Made by a program: the position numbers and the translations under genes. From Spirochaeta isovalerica (GTDB lineage Bacteria > Spirochaetota > Spirochaetia > DSM-2461), in the NCBI RefSeq assembly GCF_014207565.1, contig NZ_JACHGJ010000006.1, positions 1 through 64,000 of the forward strand: a stretch of 64,000 nt of DNA. Direction: 5' to 3'. The notes beneath the pieces were generated by a model that ran no database searches, was not told the origin of the DNA, and worked only from the letters and a program-made list of their open reading frames with translations. Positions 25,487 to 34,931 of the stretch are shown piece by piece (position 1 is the stretch's first letter; every line of letters begins with the position of its first letter).

Positions 25487-26947
25487 GTGGCTGAAGACCA
25501 TCTGGTTGATGAGGTCATCGATGAGATTTCGAAAATACTGGACGGAAAGGTATCCTCTTCCGGAAAATCAGAATCTTCTCTTATGCTGGACGGCCGGAGT
25601 TGTTCCTACCTCTATGCCCTGACCCGCGTTGATCTCAATACGATAATCCTGCACGAAAATATTATAGCCGGTGATAACAGCAGTCACACCTCATTTAACT
25701 GGGTTTTTTCCAAAAGCGGACAGTGGACTGTCTCAAACAGCGAAAAAAACGGTTACGCCCTCGATCGCGGTTCTGTGGAAAAGGAACTCGCCGATGCTCT
25801 TGGAAGACTGAAAAATCTTGAAAACAAGAAACGGAATGTTCTCGAAATTCCCCTTGGAAGAGTCGAAAAGATTCCCGAAGCGTCCCTGTTCGCCGCGAGA
25901 AAACTCAATAATACGGTTCTTCTCATCGCCGCTGCCGTGCTGGTCTGCGGATTTTTTACAGCGCTCATTTTCAACAGTTTCGGATACAGCCGCATATCCC
26001 GCATTGTCGACGGCCTCGATTATTCAATCGACACCTCCACAAGCCGTAACAGAGAAGCCCTTACGGAGCTCTCGGGAGTCATTCAGGATGTCCAGGGAGA
26101 ATTAAGCGCGTTGCAGGCTTCTGTCGCCCAGGAGAAGGAAGCTTTTTATTTCAGTCGGCAGAATACGGCTTCCAATATCCGCCGGATGGCCGATGAACTG
26201 CCTAATAAATATTATTCCAGGAAACGGGCCTACGAGTTTATTGCCGTTCAGGTTGAATCCGCTTCCACTTACGGTGATCTTATCTATCAGGTATCCCGGC
26301 TTCCCCAGAATGAAGATCAGGCGGAAACGCTGCTGGCGACCGACGCCAATAATGTGAAAACCCTCGTATCCTTCAGGCTGGTGTTTGATAATCTCGTTTA
26401 TCCCGTAAGACTGGACGGCAGTCAGAATGATGGTTCCAGCTTCATGATTTCAAGCGGATTCATGGAGAAGAGGATAACGCCCATCGGAACCGGCGGAGCC
26501 CGTCCCCATTATGCCGTCGATATTATCAATATCAACAATATCATCGATATTACGCCCGACAACGCCATCGTCCGGGCACCTGATAAACCGGGCAGCATCG
26601 TCAGCGTGGCTGACGGAATTATCAGAGATATCAGTTACGATTCCGTTTACGGCTGGAATGCCGAGGTCGAACATGTCATGACTGATGAGATTCTCGATCA
26701 GTATCCCCGCGCTGTAAAATGGTCCACTTTCTACGCCCATATGGATGAGCCTACGGGATGGAAAGAAGGTGATGAAATAGAGCAGAACGAGAAAATCGGC
26801 GATATCGGAGAAGCGGGACGATCGACGGGACCGCACCTTCATTTCGAAATCCGGATCTACAGCCGCTACGGCAGCGAAAGCGGTCCTCTCGGAACATACG
26901 ATCAGATCAATCCCCTTATTGAAAAAGGCGATATGCTTAAGGAATAG
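25487..26947 (+). CDS. Membrane-anchored peptidase M23 (LytM) protein
   Basis: A 486-residue putative wall endopeptidase. After about 135 cytoplasmic residues comes one transmembrane helix (LLIAAAVLVCGFFTALIF, about 144-161), a coiled-coil stretch (about 190-240) and a C-terminal M23 domain (about 330-480). Zinc motif positions are HYAVDI, STFYAHMDEP and GPHLHFEIR, so unlike the protein at 8281 it looks catalytically complete. The GTG at 25487 with GGGAG at 7 nt spacing is the start; an ATG at 25454 lacks a ribosome site. Its last 11 bp overlap the convergent YkgJ-family gene. Confidence 0.87.
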   Translation: MAEDHLVDEVIDEISKILDGKVSSSGKSESSLMLDGRSCSYLYALTRVDLNTIILHENIIAGDNSSHTSFNWVFSKSGQWTVSNSEKNGYALDRGSVEKELADALGRLKNLENKKRNVLEIPLGRVEKIPEASLFAARKLNNTVLLIAAAVLVCGFFTALIFNSFGYSRISRIVDGLDYSIDTSTSRNREALTELSGVIQDVQGELSALQASVAQEKEAFYFSRQNTASNIRRMADELPNKYYSRKRAYEFIAVQVESASTYGDLIYQVSRLPQNEDQAETLLATDANNVKTLVSFRLVFDNLVYPVRLDGSQNDGSSFMISSGFMEKRITPIGTGGARPHYAVDIININNIIDITPDNAIVRAPDKPGSIVSVADGIIRDISYDSVYGWNAEVEHVMTDEILDQYPRAVKWSTFYAHMDEPTGWKEGDEIEQNEKIGDIGEAGRSTGPHLHFEIRIYSRYGSESGPLGTYDQINPLIEKGDMLKE

Positions 26948-27428
26948 TCTTTTTCAAATCTTCGATTACCAGATAGACGATGGGGCAGATGCTGTAGTTT
27001 TTCAGTGTCGGCCCGAGATATTTTGCGATTTTCTGACGGTCTGTATGCGGGTATTCCCTGCAGGCCGTCGGTCTGTCTTCATAAACAATGCAGTAATTAT
27101 TGCCGGCTATAAAAGGGCAGGGCATTTCCCGGAAAATCATATCCCCCTCTTCATCGACCTGAAGGTACGTGTCGGTAAACTCTCCGGGTTTCATGGAAAG
27201 GGATTTGGATAACCTCTTAATATCTCGTTCTTTTATAAGCGGGCCGGTTCCCCGGCAGCAATTCGCGCAATCCAGACAGTCGATCTCACTGCTGTAGCGG
27301 ATGTGTCTTTCCAGAAAGAGATTATCCAGTTCGGCGGTTTTGATTTTTTTCAGTTTCTTAAAGAATTTTGACGTTTCCTGAGTTTTGGCTGAAGCTCTGT
27401 CCAGCATCTGCTTATAGGAATCTCTCAC
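26937..27428 (-). CDS. YkgJ-family cysteine-cluster protein
   Basis: A roughly 163-residue protein with the YkgJ pattern (CxxCxxCC): [13 protein letters not shown] near residue 55, then [20 protein letters not shown] and a last Cys in YSICPIV. These cysteines are thought to bind iron or zinc; function unknown. The frame is open upstream to 27527 through the hisI gene, but the GTG at 27428 overlaps the hisI stop (GTGA), the usual coupled start. An ATG at 27407 is an alternative. The 3' end overlaps the M23 gene by 11 bp. Confidence 0.82.
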   Translation of the reverse strand: MRDSYKQMLDRASAKTQETSKFFKKLKKIKTAELDNLFLERHIRYSSEIDCLDCANCCRGTGPLIKERDIKRLSKSLSMKPGEFTDTYLQVDEEGDMIFREMPCPFIAGNNYCIVYEDRPTACREYPHTDRQKIAKYLGPTLKNYSICPIVYLVIEDLKKTIP

Positions 27429-27757
27429 GGCTTTAAGGGGACCGCCACATTGAAAAAACAGCTTCGCCGCCCTGTATGGCAAGCCACTCCGCCAATCTGG
27501 TTGACTTTGAGCAGAATCGCGTCGCAATCGCAGTCGAGACGGATCTCTTTTATCTCCTGAAGGTTACCTGATGTGGCGCCTTTCTTCCATAATTCTTTAC
27601 GGCTCCTGGAATAGTATACCGCGTAACCGCTCTTCAGGGTTTCCTCCCAGGATTCTCTGTTCATATAGGCCTGCATGAGGATCTCTCCTGTTTCGAAATC
27701 CTGCGCTATGGCAGGCAGCAGGCCGTCTGCCGGTTTGGAAAAATCTGGTTCTATCAT
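27425..27757 (-). CDS. hisI: Phosphoribosyl-AMP cyclohydrolase
   Basis: A 110-residue enzyme of the third step of histidine synthesis. The metal-binding motif [16 protein letters not shown] and [10 protein letters not shown] with the zinc cysteines are intact. There is no fused HisE domain, and no other his gene is close, so the gene stands alone from the pathway cluster. The ATG at 27757 overlaps the stop of the upstream nucleotidyltransferase (ATGA), and its stop overlaps the YkgJ start, making a three-gene coupled operon. Confidence 0.95.
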   Translation of the reverse strand: MIEPDFSKPADGLLPAIAQDFETGEILMQAYMNRESWEETLKSGYAVYYSRSRKELWKKGATSGNLQEIKEIRLDCDCDAILLKVNQIGGVACHTGRRSCFFNVAVPLKP

Positions 27758-29214
27758 GACTGCAACTCCAGCTTTTCCGCTGGTATGGGGTACCAGCGGT
27801 TATCTATTAATTCAAGACCGTAGACTGTAGAGAGCTTTTTTTCAAGACCGCTGTTGAGTTTCAGCGACAGCTCCTTCAGTTCCTCGGGATATTTATCGGT
27901 TTTAATGCCGCTTGTCATCAGATTTTCCATTATCAGCTTAGCCGCCAGAAAGCGGTCGTATTTATCAACGGCGAAAATAAGGATATCATCGAGAAGGCCG
28001 ATGACTTCCCAGGTCACCTGTTCCGCCTGGGAATACAGACCGGCATCTTTGTCCTGATCGCTGAAGCGCATGGGAAGCGATTCGATAATCCAGTCAATAT
28101 TCTCCATAAGATAATCGAGGTTGAAAAGTCCCGTTGCACAGTTGAACAGAATGGAGTCTCCTTTTTTTTCAGCCTCTACAACAACGTCCTTATCAATAGC
28201 CACACCCAGATCGGCACAGTTCAGGTGGCCGTTTTGATCTTTGACGAGTATGCCGCCTTTTACATCAACCGGTGTTTTGAATGAGAAATCGAACCCCGCC
28301 TGCTTTCCCGATAGAGCCAGGACGGCCAGACTGACCGGATCGGGAGTGTAGCCAGAGTTGTCCACGTTTCCGATGGATATAAAGCGGATGCCTTTTGCCC
28401 GGAGCCTTGAAAATGTTTCTTTCAGCGTGACAAAGCACTGACCGTGACCGCCGGGAAGGGGGAGAAGATCTCCATTCTCTTTTTCAAAAAGGCTCTTCTT
28501 TTTGCCGGACCGGCTGTGGGTGAACGCAGCCAGAAGGGGTTGGACTCCTGTTTCGACGCGGCAGATATTGTTGTTTCTCAGTTCAATCAGGTCGAGCAGG
28601 AATGGGCTTTTCTCATATCCTTTATATGTTTCTGAAACAGAGTCGTTATTGAAATGGCTTGTCATCTGAAAAAGAGAGGGAACACCGGCCAGAAGAAGAG
28701 AGCGCATTTTCAGTTCAATAAAAGAAGGGCCTGCTGTTCCGTCTCTGTTGATGAATGCCGGGGTAATCCCTTTTGCCTTTCCCGTTGAGATTTCCGCTAA
28801 AGTGCGAAACTCAGCTTCGGTCAGTTCGAACAGGGCCCGGTTAAAGGCTCTGTTTTTTTTGGAATCGGCATAGGAAGTCGCCGAACCGCCATTAAGTATT
28901 CCGAAGGAATAACAAGACATGAGCCTGCGGCCGATCTGTTCCAGTTCGGCTTTGTTCAATTTGGTCGTGTCCCGATTTTCTCTGATAAAATCGCCGGGGG
29001 GTATGCCGTATTTCTCAAGGTTGGCAATCATTGTCGCGGTTTTGTCCTCGTAAGAAGGGGAACCGGTCATATCGATTATCGTTTTATTATCAACAGGAGG
29101 AAAAGACTGAGCCAGGACAGGTTTAACATGATCGAAATCTCCCCGGTTGTATCTCTCCAGAATATGCAGCGTCAGATCTTTATCAATAAGGGAATTATTC
29201 AGTTTTTCTGTCAT
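27754..29214 (-). CDS. UDP-sugar pyrophosphorylase (UDPGP family)
   Basis: A 486-residue nucleotidyltransferase of the UDPGP/UAP1 family, which joins UTP and a sugar 1-phosphate. The uridine-binding loop is LNGGSATSY near residue 107, [11 protein letters not shown] follows, [10 protein letters not shown] is near 250 and ISIGNVDN near 275 carries the metal Asp. UTP-glucose-1-phosphate and UDP-N-acetylglucosamine enzymes both fit; substrate cannot be chosen. AAGGAG precedes the ATG at 29214. It heads the operon with hisI and the YkgJ gene, an odd pairing. Divergent from the ROK operon with 197 bp between. Confidence 0.85.
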   Translation of the reverse strand: MTEKLNNSLIDKDLTLHILERYNRGDFDHVKPVLAQSFPPVDNKTIIDMTGSPSYEDKTATMIANLEKYGIPPGDFIRENRDTTKLNKAELEQIGRRLMSCYSFGILNGGSATSYADSKKNRAFNRALFELTEAEFRTLAEISTGKAKGITPAFINRDGTAGPSFIELKMRSLLLAGVPSLFQMTSHFNNDSVSETYKGYEKSPFLLDLIELRNNNICRVETGVQPLLAAFTHSRSGKKKSLFEKENGDLLPLPGGHGQCFVTLKETFSRLRAKGIRFISIGNVDNSGYTPDPVSLAVLALSGKQAGFDFSFKTPVDVKGGILVKDQNGHLNCADLGVAIDKDVVVEAEKKGDSILFNCATGLFNLDYLMENIDWIIESLPMRFSDQDKDAGLYSQAEQVTWEVIGLLDDILIFAVDKYDRFLAAKLIMENLMTSGIKTDKYPEELKELSLKLNSGLEKKLSTVYGLELIDNRWYPIPAEKLELQS

Positions 29215-29411
29215 AGATCACTCCTTGTTGTGCCCATATGATAACATTAATATTTGAAATTATTGTTTACTTTTTCTCTTGTCAAAAAAGGGGAGAGGGG
29301 TTATATTGTCATTGTTGATTTAATAAACAAACATGATGCCGGCTGATTATACCAGTTGAAATGTTAGCAAATCAGCATTGGAAGAGACCTGATTTCATTT
29401 GAGGAGCAAGA

Positions 29412-30533
29412 ATGCCCGATAGCAAGCAGTTTCAGAGAATCGTCAACCGCTCTCATGTTTTACAGAAGCTTAGAATCAGCAATGGAATAAGCCGGATCGA
29501 GATTTCAAGACAGCTGGGACTGGACAGGTCCACTATAACAAACCTTGTCAATCCTCTTCTGGAGATGTCAATCGTCAAAGTCCTGTCGGAGGGAAACGCT
29601 CCTTCCAAGGGCGGTCGCCGGCCTGTTCTTCTGGGAATAAACGAAAATTACGGGTCAATACTGGGGATTGATCTTCAAATCAGCTCCTTTAGTGCGGTTC
29701 TGACCAATCTCAACGGAGAGATCCTCAAAGAATGGTCCGGTGATATGAAATTCGCGGGAATGGTTGAAACCATACTCGGTGTATACGAGCAATTGAAAAG
29801 TGAAATTGAGCAGGTTCCCGTTCCCCTGATCGGTATAGGTGTCGGAATTCCCGCTATCGTCGATACAGAGAAGGGCTTGATTCATAAGGCGACATCCCTT
29901 CATCTCGGCGGTTTTGATTTCAATAGGGAGGCTGAAGGAAAATTCCCGGTTCCCGTCATTATTGATAATGATGCGAACTGCTGCGCCTGGGGACAGCTTG
30001 AACGGAACAAAGAGAGAAAACTGGATAATTTTCTCAATATCATCTGGAAGCTCCACCGTCTCGAAGGAGAAGAAGCTCCCGAAGAGATTGAAATCGGTAT
30101 GGGAATCGTTCTGGGGGGAGAAGTGTATTACGGATCCGGATCAGCTGCCGGTGAGCTGCCCGAGAATCTCTTGTCCCGCCATGCCGCCGATATCTACAGG
30201 CAGACCGGATCCGGATGGGAAATAGACAGCCGTGCCCTGACCGTATACCTGGACAGCCTTTTCGGCTTTCTTATCCCGATTTTTCATGTATTTGATCCCG
30301 GGGAAATCTTTTTCGGCGGCCACTTTACCAGGTTCCGGGAAGAAGTGGAGAAGCGGATGGCGGAAAGCCCATTCAAAGTGACCTTTCCCCGGACCAATGA
30401 GCTTGATACGGCTTACGGAGCCGCTTCCATGTTTGTGGAAAAACTCTTTCAGACCCCCATGCTGAAGGGAGAGAAAGAGGGGGCGGAAATAAAAGAATAT
30501 GATCTGTTCAGCAAGTTGAAACAGAGTAGATAA
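29412..30533 (+). CDS. ROK-family transcriptional regulator
   Basis: A 373-residue protein with an N-terminal winged helix-turn-helix (about residues 10-60: ISRIEISRQLGLDRSTITN) and a ROK sugar-kinase-like domain. DNDANC near residue 190 keeps the general-base Asp. The zinc motif of ROK proteins (CxCGxxGCxE) is not found; the equivalent region reads GSAAGELPENL. It is therefore probably a sugar-responsive repressor and not an active kinase. It lies first in an operon with pfp, PIG-L and SIS genes, 19 bp before pfp, and probably controls it. GAGGAGC precedes the ATG. Confidence 0.88.
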   Translation: MPDSKQFQRIVNRSHVLQKLRISNGISRIEISRQLGLDRSTITNLVNPLLEMSIVKVLSEGNAPSKGGRRPVLLGINENYGSILGIDLQISSFSAVLTNLNGEILKEWSGDMKFAGMVETILGVYEQLKSEIEQVPVPLIGIGVGIPAIVDTEKGLIHKATSLHLGGFDFNREAEGKFPVPVIIDNDANCCAWGQLERNKERKLDNFLNIIWKLHRLEGEEAPEEIEIGMGIVLGGEVYYGSGSAAGELPENLLSRHAADIYRQTGSGWEIDSRALTVYLDSLFGFLIPIFHVFDPGEIFFGGHFTRFREEVEKRMAESPFKVTFPRTNELDTAYGAASMFVEKLFQTPMLKGEKEGAEIKEYDLFSKLKQSR

Positions 30534-30552
30534 GATAAACAGGAGATTGAGT

Positions 30553-31755
30553 ATGATAAAAGGTAATGCTGTCGTCGGGCAGTCGGGAGGACCCACTTCC
30601 GTTATCAATTCTTCGCTGGCCGGGGTTATGTCGGCAGTGAAAAATACGGCGAACATAGAAACGCTTTACGGTATGCACTTCGGTATCGAAGGATTTATGA
30701 AGGAAGACTTATGGGATCTTTCCGCTCAGAGTGATTCCGTAATCGATGGTTTGAGGCAAACGCCTTCATCAGCTCTGGGCTCTTCCCGCCATAAAGTTCA
30801 GGAGAGTGATTTCCCCCGGATTCTCGAAGTCTTTAAAAAATTCAATATCCGCTATTTCTTTCTCATCGGCGGAAACGACACCATGGATACCATCCACAGG
30901 GTCGAAGAATATTGCAGCCGGGAAGGCTACGAGCTGTACGGAGTCGGAATACCCAAAACGGTTGATAACGACCTTTACGGAACAGATCACACACCCGGTT
31001 TTGCTTCGGCGGCCAGATATAACGCTCTCTCGGTCCAGCAGGCCGGCGCTCTGGCCAGGGATATGAAAAAAGTTGATCAGTTTGTCGTTTACCAGACTAT
31101 CGGGCGCGATGCGGGATGGCTGGCAGCGGCCACTGTTCTGGCAAAAAAACAGGAAGATGATGCACCGCATTTGATTTACTGTCCTGAAAGAGTTTTCGAT
31201 GCGGATAAATTTATCGAAGACGCCGGAAAGTGTATCGATAAGTACGGATGGGTTTCCGTTGTCGTGAGCGAAGGTTTGAAATACGCTGATGGAACGCCGG
31301 TAAGTGCATCACAGGATGCCGACAAATTCGGCAATACGGAATTCGGCGCCATGGGTGGAGCAAGCGTCGGATTGAATGTTCATAAGTTGCTTTCTAATAA
31401 ACTCGGGTTGAGAGGGGAGTTCCAGATTACCGAATCCCTGATTATGAGTGCCATCGACAGAGCCATTCCTGAAGATCTGCAGAGAGCTTTCGACTGCGGT
31501 GTCAAGGCTGTCGAGCTTGCCGCAGCTGGAACATCGGCGGTTATGGTTACCATCGAAAGAGAGGAGAAGGAAGGAAAAGTTTCTTTTCAATATGGTACCG
31601 CTCCTCTGTCAAGTGTTGCCGTCAGGGCCAAGTCCATGCCTGAAGATTATATTAATGAAGAGGGGAACTTCGTTACGGACAAATTTCTCGATTACATCAA
31701 ACCTCTGATTCCCGAACTGCCGGCCTTTACGCGGCTGGAAGATAAGTTTGCCTGA
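30553..31755 (+). CDS. pfp: 6-phosphofructokinase, PPi-dependent type
   Basis: A 400-residue phosphofructokinase acting on fructose 6-phosphate. LIGGNDTMDT (about 104-113) and IPKTVDND (about 133-140) are both the diphosphate-using type, where the ATP enzymes have a Gly and a PGTIDND motif. The opening GQSGGPTSVINSSLAG and QTIGRDAGW are present. The ATG at 30553 has AGGAG at 7 nt; a TTG at 30547 is too close to it. It sits between the ROK regulator and the PIG-L gene with 11- to 20-bp gaps, so is part of that operon. Confidence 0.9.
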   Translation: MIKGNAVVGQSGGPTSVINSSLAGVMSAVKNTANIETLYGMHFGIEGFMKEDLWDLSAQSDSVIDGLRQTPSSALGSSRHKVQESDFPRILEVFKKFNIRYFFLIGGNDTMDTIHRVEEYCSREGYELYGVGIPKTVDNDLYGTDHTPGFASAARYNALSVQQAGALARDMKKVDQFVVYQTIGRDAGWLAAATVLAKKQEDDAPHLIYCPERVFDADKFIEDAGKCIDKYGWVSVVVSEGLKYADGTPVSASQDADKFGNTEFGAMGGASVGLNVHKLLSNKLGLRGEFQITESLIMSAIDRAIPEDLQRAFDCGVKAVELAAAGTSAVMVTIEREEKEGKVSFQYGTAPLSSVAVRAKSMPEDYINEEGNFVTDKFLDYIKPLIPELPAFTRLEDKFA

Positions 31756-31765
31756 AGGAGTTGAT

Positions 31766-32542
31766 ATGAGCAGATTTAATAAAACTGTTCTGGTCGTGCA
31801 GGCCCATCCCGATGACACGGACGCCTGGTGTTCCGGAACTCTCAAGCTGCTGAAAGATAAGGGCTACCGCATAGCTATAGCCACTATGACGGCCGGCGGG
31901 TTGGGCGGACTCGATACCGGCGAAGAGGAAACGATGGCTTTGCGAAAAAACGAAGCCGCCCGATCAGCAGAAGTTCTCGGCGCCGAATATTACTGCCTGG
32001 ATCAACGGGACGGTTATGTCTACGACAACCTGGAGGCCCGCATAAAAACACTGGAGCTGATCAGGAAGGTGAAACCGGGAATCGTCATGAGTCATGTTCC
32101 CAATGATTATCACTCTGATCACAGAGCCACAGCTGCCATAGTTGATGTGGCGACCATGCAGGCGACACTGCCTAATGCTCCCTGCAAGGAAGCCCCGCTG
32201 GATGTGACCCCCCTGTTCTATCACACGGCGCCTATGACCCTGAAAGGGGCTCTGGGCGAGCCGATGCCGGCTCCTCAGTTTTTCATTGATATCAGCACGG
32301 CTGTGGAGACTAAGGAAAAAATGCTGGCCTGCCATCAGTCGCAGATCAGCCTTATGAAGAAAATGTTCAATATGGATAATTTTTTTGAGGAAGCCCTCGA
32401 CTACAACCGCCAGATCGGAAAGCTCTGTGGTTTTGAATATGCCGAATGCTTCTGGCAGCATCTGGGCGGAGGATTTGAAACCTATCCCCTGATCCAGAAC
32501 GAATTAAAAGACTATTTAGAGGTTAGCGATGAATTTAAATGA
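31766..32542 (+). CDS. PIG-L/LmbE-family N-acetyl sugar deacetylase
   Basis: A 258-residue zinc hydrolase. The metal motif VVQAHPDDTDAW is at residues 11-22, and the second His pair is in VPNDYHSDHRAT near residue 113. PIG-L proteins remove acetyl groups from N-acetylglucosamine derivatives or related compounds. AAGGAG lies 5 nt before the ATG at 31766. It overlaps the SIS gene by 14 bp, indicating co-translation. Its exact substrate is unknown; the neighbours suggest an amino sugar or its phosphate. Confidence 0.85.
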   Translation: MSRFNKTVLVVQAHPDDTDAWCSGTLKLLKDKGYRIAIATMTAGGLGGLDTGEEETMALRKNEAARSAEVLGAEYYCLDQRDGYVYDNLEARIKTLELIRKVKPGIVMSHVPNDYHSDHRATAAIVDVATMQATLPNAPCKEAPLDVTPLFYHTAPMTLKGALGEPMPAPQFFIDISTAVETKEKMLACHQSQISLMKKMFNMDNFFEEALDYNRQIGKLCGFEYAECFWQHLGGGFETYPLIQNELKDYLEVSDEFK

Positions 32543-33545
32543 AAAAAAATACAGTCAGTACGCCCTTTGCCGGGAAATGCTGGAAACCGCCGATGTGGTC
32601 AGAAACTTTGATCTTTCGAGAATTTCTCCTTTTGCTGAAAAAGTAAAAGGAGCCTCCCGTCTTTTCCTGACGGGAGAGGGGTCCAGCCGTATTTTCCCCG
32701 CCAAAAGAGCCATCTATGAAAACCTCCGGAGCGGGAACAATCTCTCTCTCCATACGGACGGATCAACTCAGGCTCTCGAGTACAATCTCAATGAGGTTCC
32801 CGTATTCGGGATGTCCAACTCCGGCAGAACAAAGGAGCTGGTCAGGCTTTTCAAGAAACTGAAATCAGAAGATCACAATGGTGGAATTTACGGAATTACA
32901 GCTTTTGACAAAACACCTGTTACGGAAATCACCGATCGTTCCTTCGTTCTCGACTGCGGAAGCGAAGATGCCGTCGCGGCGACTAAAAGCGTAGCCGAAC
33001 AGGCGCTTTTCTATCATGCTCTTCTCGCTGAAATGAATGGAGAAAAATTGACAGGACTCAAAGAAGCCGGCGACGCCGTTGAGAAGGCTTTGACGCTGGA
33101 AATCGATCCTGCCATCATAGCAAAAATCGCATCGGCCGGAATGATCTATTTCGCAGGACGGAACAACGGGGTAGCCGAAGAGCTGACGCTTAAAACCAAC
33201 GAAATCACACGGAAAAAATCCGATTACCTCGAAGGGACCTACGCGGCTCACGGAATCGAGGAAGTCATGAACAAAGAAGACATTCTGATCGTCGTCGACC
33301 CCTTTGAAGATGAAGAAGAGAAATTCCGCCAGTGCCTTGCCGACGGCGTAGGGATGAATATCATCGCCATCTCCTCCAGACAGACTTCATTTGATACGGT
33401 TATCATTCCCGACGGAGGCGCGTTCCGGAATTACGTGGAGCTTGCTGCGGGGTGGAGTCTTCTCGTCGAGACGGGGATTGCTCTCGGGGTGGATCTGGAT
33501 AAACCGGTCAGGGCCCGCAAAGTCGGTAACGAGGTCGCAGGCTGA
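32529..33545 (+). CDS. SIS-domain sugar isomerase/deaminase
   Basis: A 338-residue protein with two SIS subdomains, like the isomerase half of GlmS, AgaS or archaeal GlmD. The phosphosugar loop FLTGEGSSRIFPAK is near residue 49, and MSNSGRTKELVRLF near 98; a second SIS half follows (about 190-330), ending VRARKVGNEVAG. It probably binds hexosamine 6-phosphate and may deaminate or isomerise it to fructose 6-phosphate, the substrate of the neighbouring phosphofructokinase. The exact reaction is inferred from the family and operon only. Confidence 0.85.
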   Translation: MNLNEKKYSQYALCREMLETADVVRNFDLSRISPFAEKVKGASRLFLTGEGSSRIFPAKRAIYENLRSGNNLSLHTDGSTQALEYNLNEVPVFGMSNSGRTKELVRLFKKLKSEDHNGGIYGITAFDKTPVTEITDRSFVLDCGSEDAVAATKSVAEQALFYHALLAEMNGEKLTGLKEAGDAVEKALTLEIDPAIIAKIASAGMIYFAGRNNGVAEELTLKTNEITRKKSDYLEGTYAAHGIEEVMNKEDILIVVDPFEDEEEKFRQCLADGVGMNIIAISSRQTSFDTVIIPDGGAFRNYVELAAGWSLLVETGIALGVDLDKPVRARKVGNEVAG

Positions 33546-33642
33546 TGATATGCCGATGAAAGGCATTTATATTTGAAATAAAGACAGCCGCTCCTGTTTT
33601 TTTCCTGTTTTATTAAAGAATCTCATCCTTATGTTTGTATTT

Positions 33643-33669
33643 CCGGCCGGGCGGGGCCGGATTTTTTTT
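33643..33669 (+). terminator. Rho-independent terminator of the ROK operon
   Basis: CCGGCC (33643-33648) pairs with GGCCGG (33655-33660) across a 6-nt loop, followed after one A by nine T. It lies 98 bp past the SIS stop. A weaker hairpin (ATGCC/GGCAT) lies near 33550-33565. Confidence 0.85.
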
Positions 33670-33724
33670 TGCCCACCGATTTTCTTCCTTTTTCTTTTGT
33701 GACGGACGATATACTCTTTTGTGT

Positions 33725-33982
33725 ATGAAAGAAGTTCTGATCGTATATTTTTCAGGGACAGGATGCACGCGGCTTGTTGCTGAGACATTTCATCGATTGC
33801 TCGGAAAGAGAGGGATTCAAAGTTCTCTGCGCGAGCTAAGACATGATTCCGGCGACACGTTTTCCGAATATGAACGGCTTGTTATCTGTTTTCCGGTCCA
33901 TGCCTGTAATGCTCCGGAACCGGAACTGATGAAAAAAGACCGCAGGATGGCTCTGGGCCGGAGTCAGGAGCTATATTCTTGA
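33725..33982 (+). pseudogene. Truncated flavodoxin-like fragment (EFR1-type N-terminus)
   Basis: An 85-codon frame beginning MKEVLIVYFSGTGCTRLVAE, the FMN-phosphate loop of the flavodoxin fold (SGTGCT), and continuing to FPVHACNAPEP, which resembles the start of EFR1-type flavodoxin-ferredoxin proteins. A full protein would be about 250 residues with two ferredoxin motifs. Here the match ends at about residue 60 and a short unrelated tail reads to the stop at 33982. No good ribosome site is seen. It looks like the remains of a deleted gene. Confidence 0.6.
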
Positions 33983-34036
33983 CAGGTCGGATATTGCGGA
34001 CTGAAATTTTGTCACAGAGGCAGGAGGAGATTTGAG

Positions 34037-34924
34037 ATGGCAGGAAGCGAACTGAGGCAACTGGGGCCGTCAACCTGGGTTTTAGAGGGGCCGACCAATA
34101 TCGGGTTTATTACACAAAGTGACGGAATTTATCTGGTCGATAGCGGAAATGATAAAGAGTCGGGAAGAAAGATCAATCAGATTCTCAAAGAGAGAAACTG
34201 GACGCTTCAGGCAGTTATCAATACCCATTCCAACGCGGACCATATCGGCGGTAACGACTATCTTCAGAGAAACCTCGGCTGCCGTATTTTTTCTTCCCCT
34301 CTGGAAAGTGCTTTTACCGAACACCCGCGGTTGGAAGCTGCCTTCCTATGGGGCGGGATGGAGGTGAAGGATCTCCGGAATAAGTTCTTTCTCGCTAAAC
34401 CCTCCCGTGTCACCGACATTGTCACCGATGGACTAGTCATAGGGGACAACATCGGCTCTTTCCCGATTCCGGGACACTACTTTGATATGATAGGTCTCGA
34501 ATCTCCCGATAATTGCCTCTTCGTCGCCGATTCGCTTTTCGGAGAGGATATTCTGGAAAAATATAAAATCCCTTTTATTTTCGATGTGAAGGCATACAGG
34601 AATTCAATTGAGTTGATAGCAGGAAGACCGGGAGCGTACTTTATTCCATCCCATGGAAATATCGTCGATAACGCCCGGGGCCTGATAGACAGTAACCTCG
34701 CAGTTCTGGATAAGTTAGAAGCGGATCTGATGGCTATTCTAGGTGAAAAGAAGAGTTTTGATTACATCCTCAGCGATATCTGCCGGATTAACGGTATCAA
34801 ATTGAATCACGGTCAGTTCGCACTCGTGGGCAGTACAATCCGGTCTTTCCTCTCATTTCTCTATAATGAAGGGAAAATCAGAACTCAATTCGAAGATAAT
34901 ATTCTCTACTGGCAGGGGATTTGA
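34037..34924 (+). CDS. MBL-fold metallohydrolase
   Basis: A 295-residue metallo-beta-lactamase fold protein. The metal motif NTHSNADHIGG is near residue 57, the following GHYFDMIGLE segment and VADSLFGED carry the next His and Asp, and IPSHGNIV gives the last His near residue 200. A C-terminal helical extension (about 215-290) resembles that of glyoxalase-II or MBL hydrolases with extra domains. Function unspecified. GGAGGAG precedes the ATG; it follows the flavodoxin remnant by 54 bp. Confidence 0.85.
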   Translation: MAGSELRQLGPSTWVLEGPTNIGFITQSDGIYLVDSGNDKESGRKINQILKERNWTLQAVINTHSNADHIGGNDYLQRNLGCRIFSSPLESAFTEHPRLEAAFLWGGMEVKDLRNKFFLAKPSRVTDIVTDGLVIGDNIGSFPIPGHYFDMIGLESPDNCLFVADSLFGEDILEKYKIPFIFDVKAYRNSIELIAGRPGAYFIPSHGNIVDNARGLIDSNLAVLDKLEADLMAILGEKKSFDYILSDICRINGIKLNHGQFALVGSTIRSFLSFLYNEGKIRTQFEDNILYWQGI

Positions 34925-34931
34925 TAGCCCT

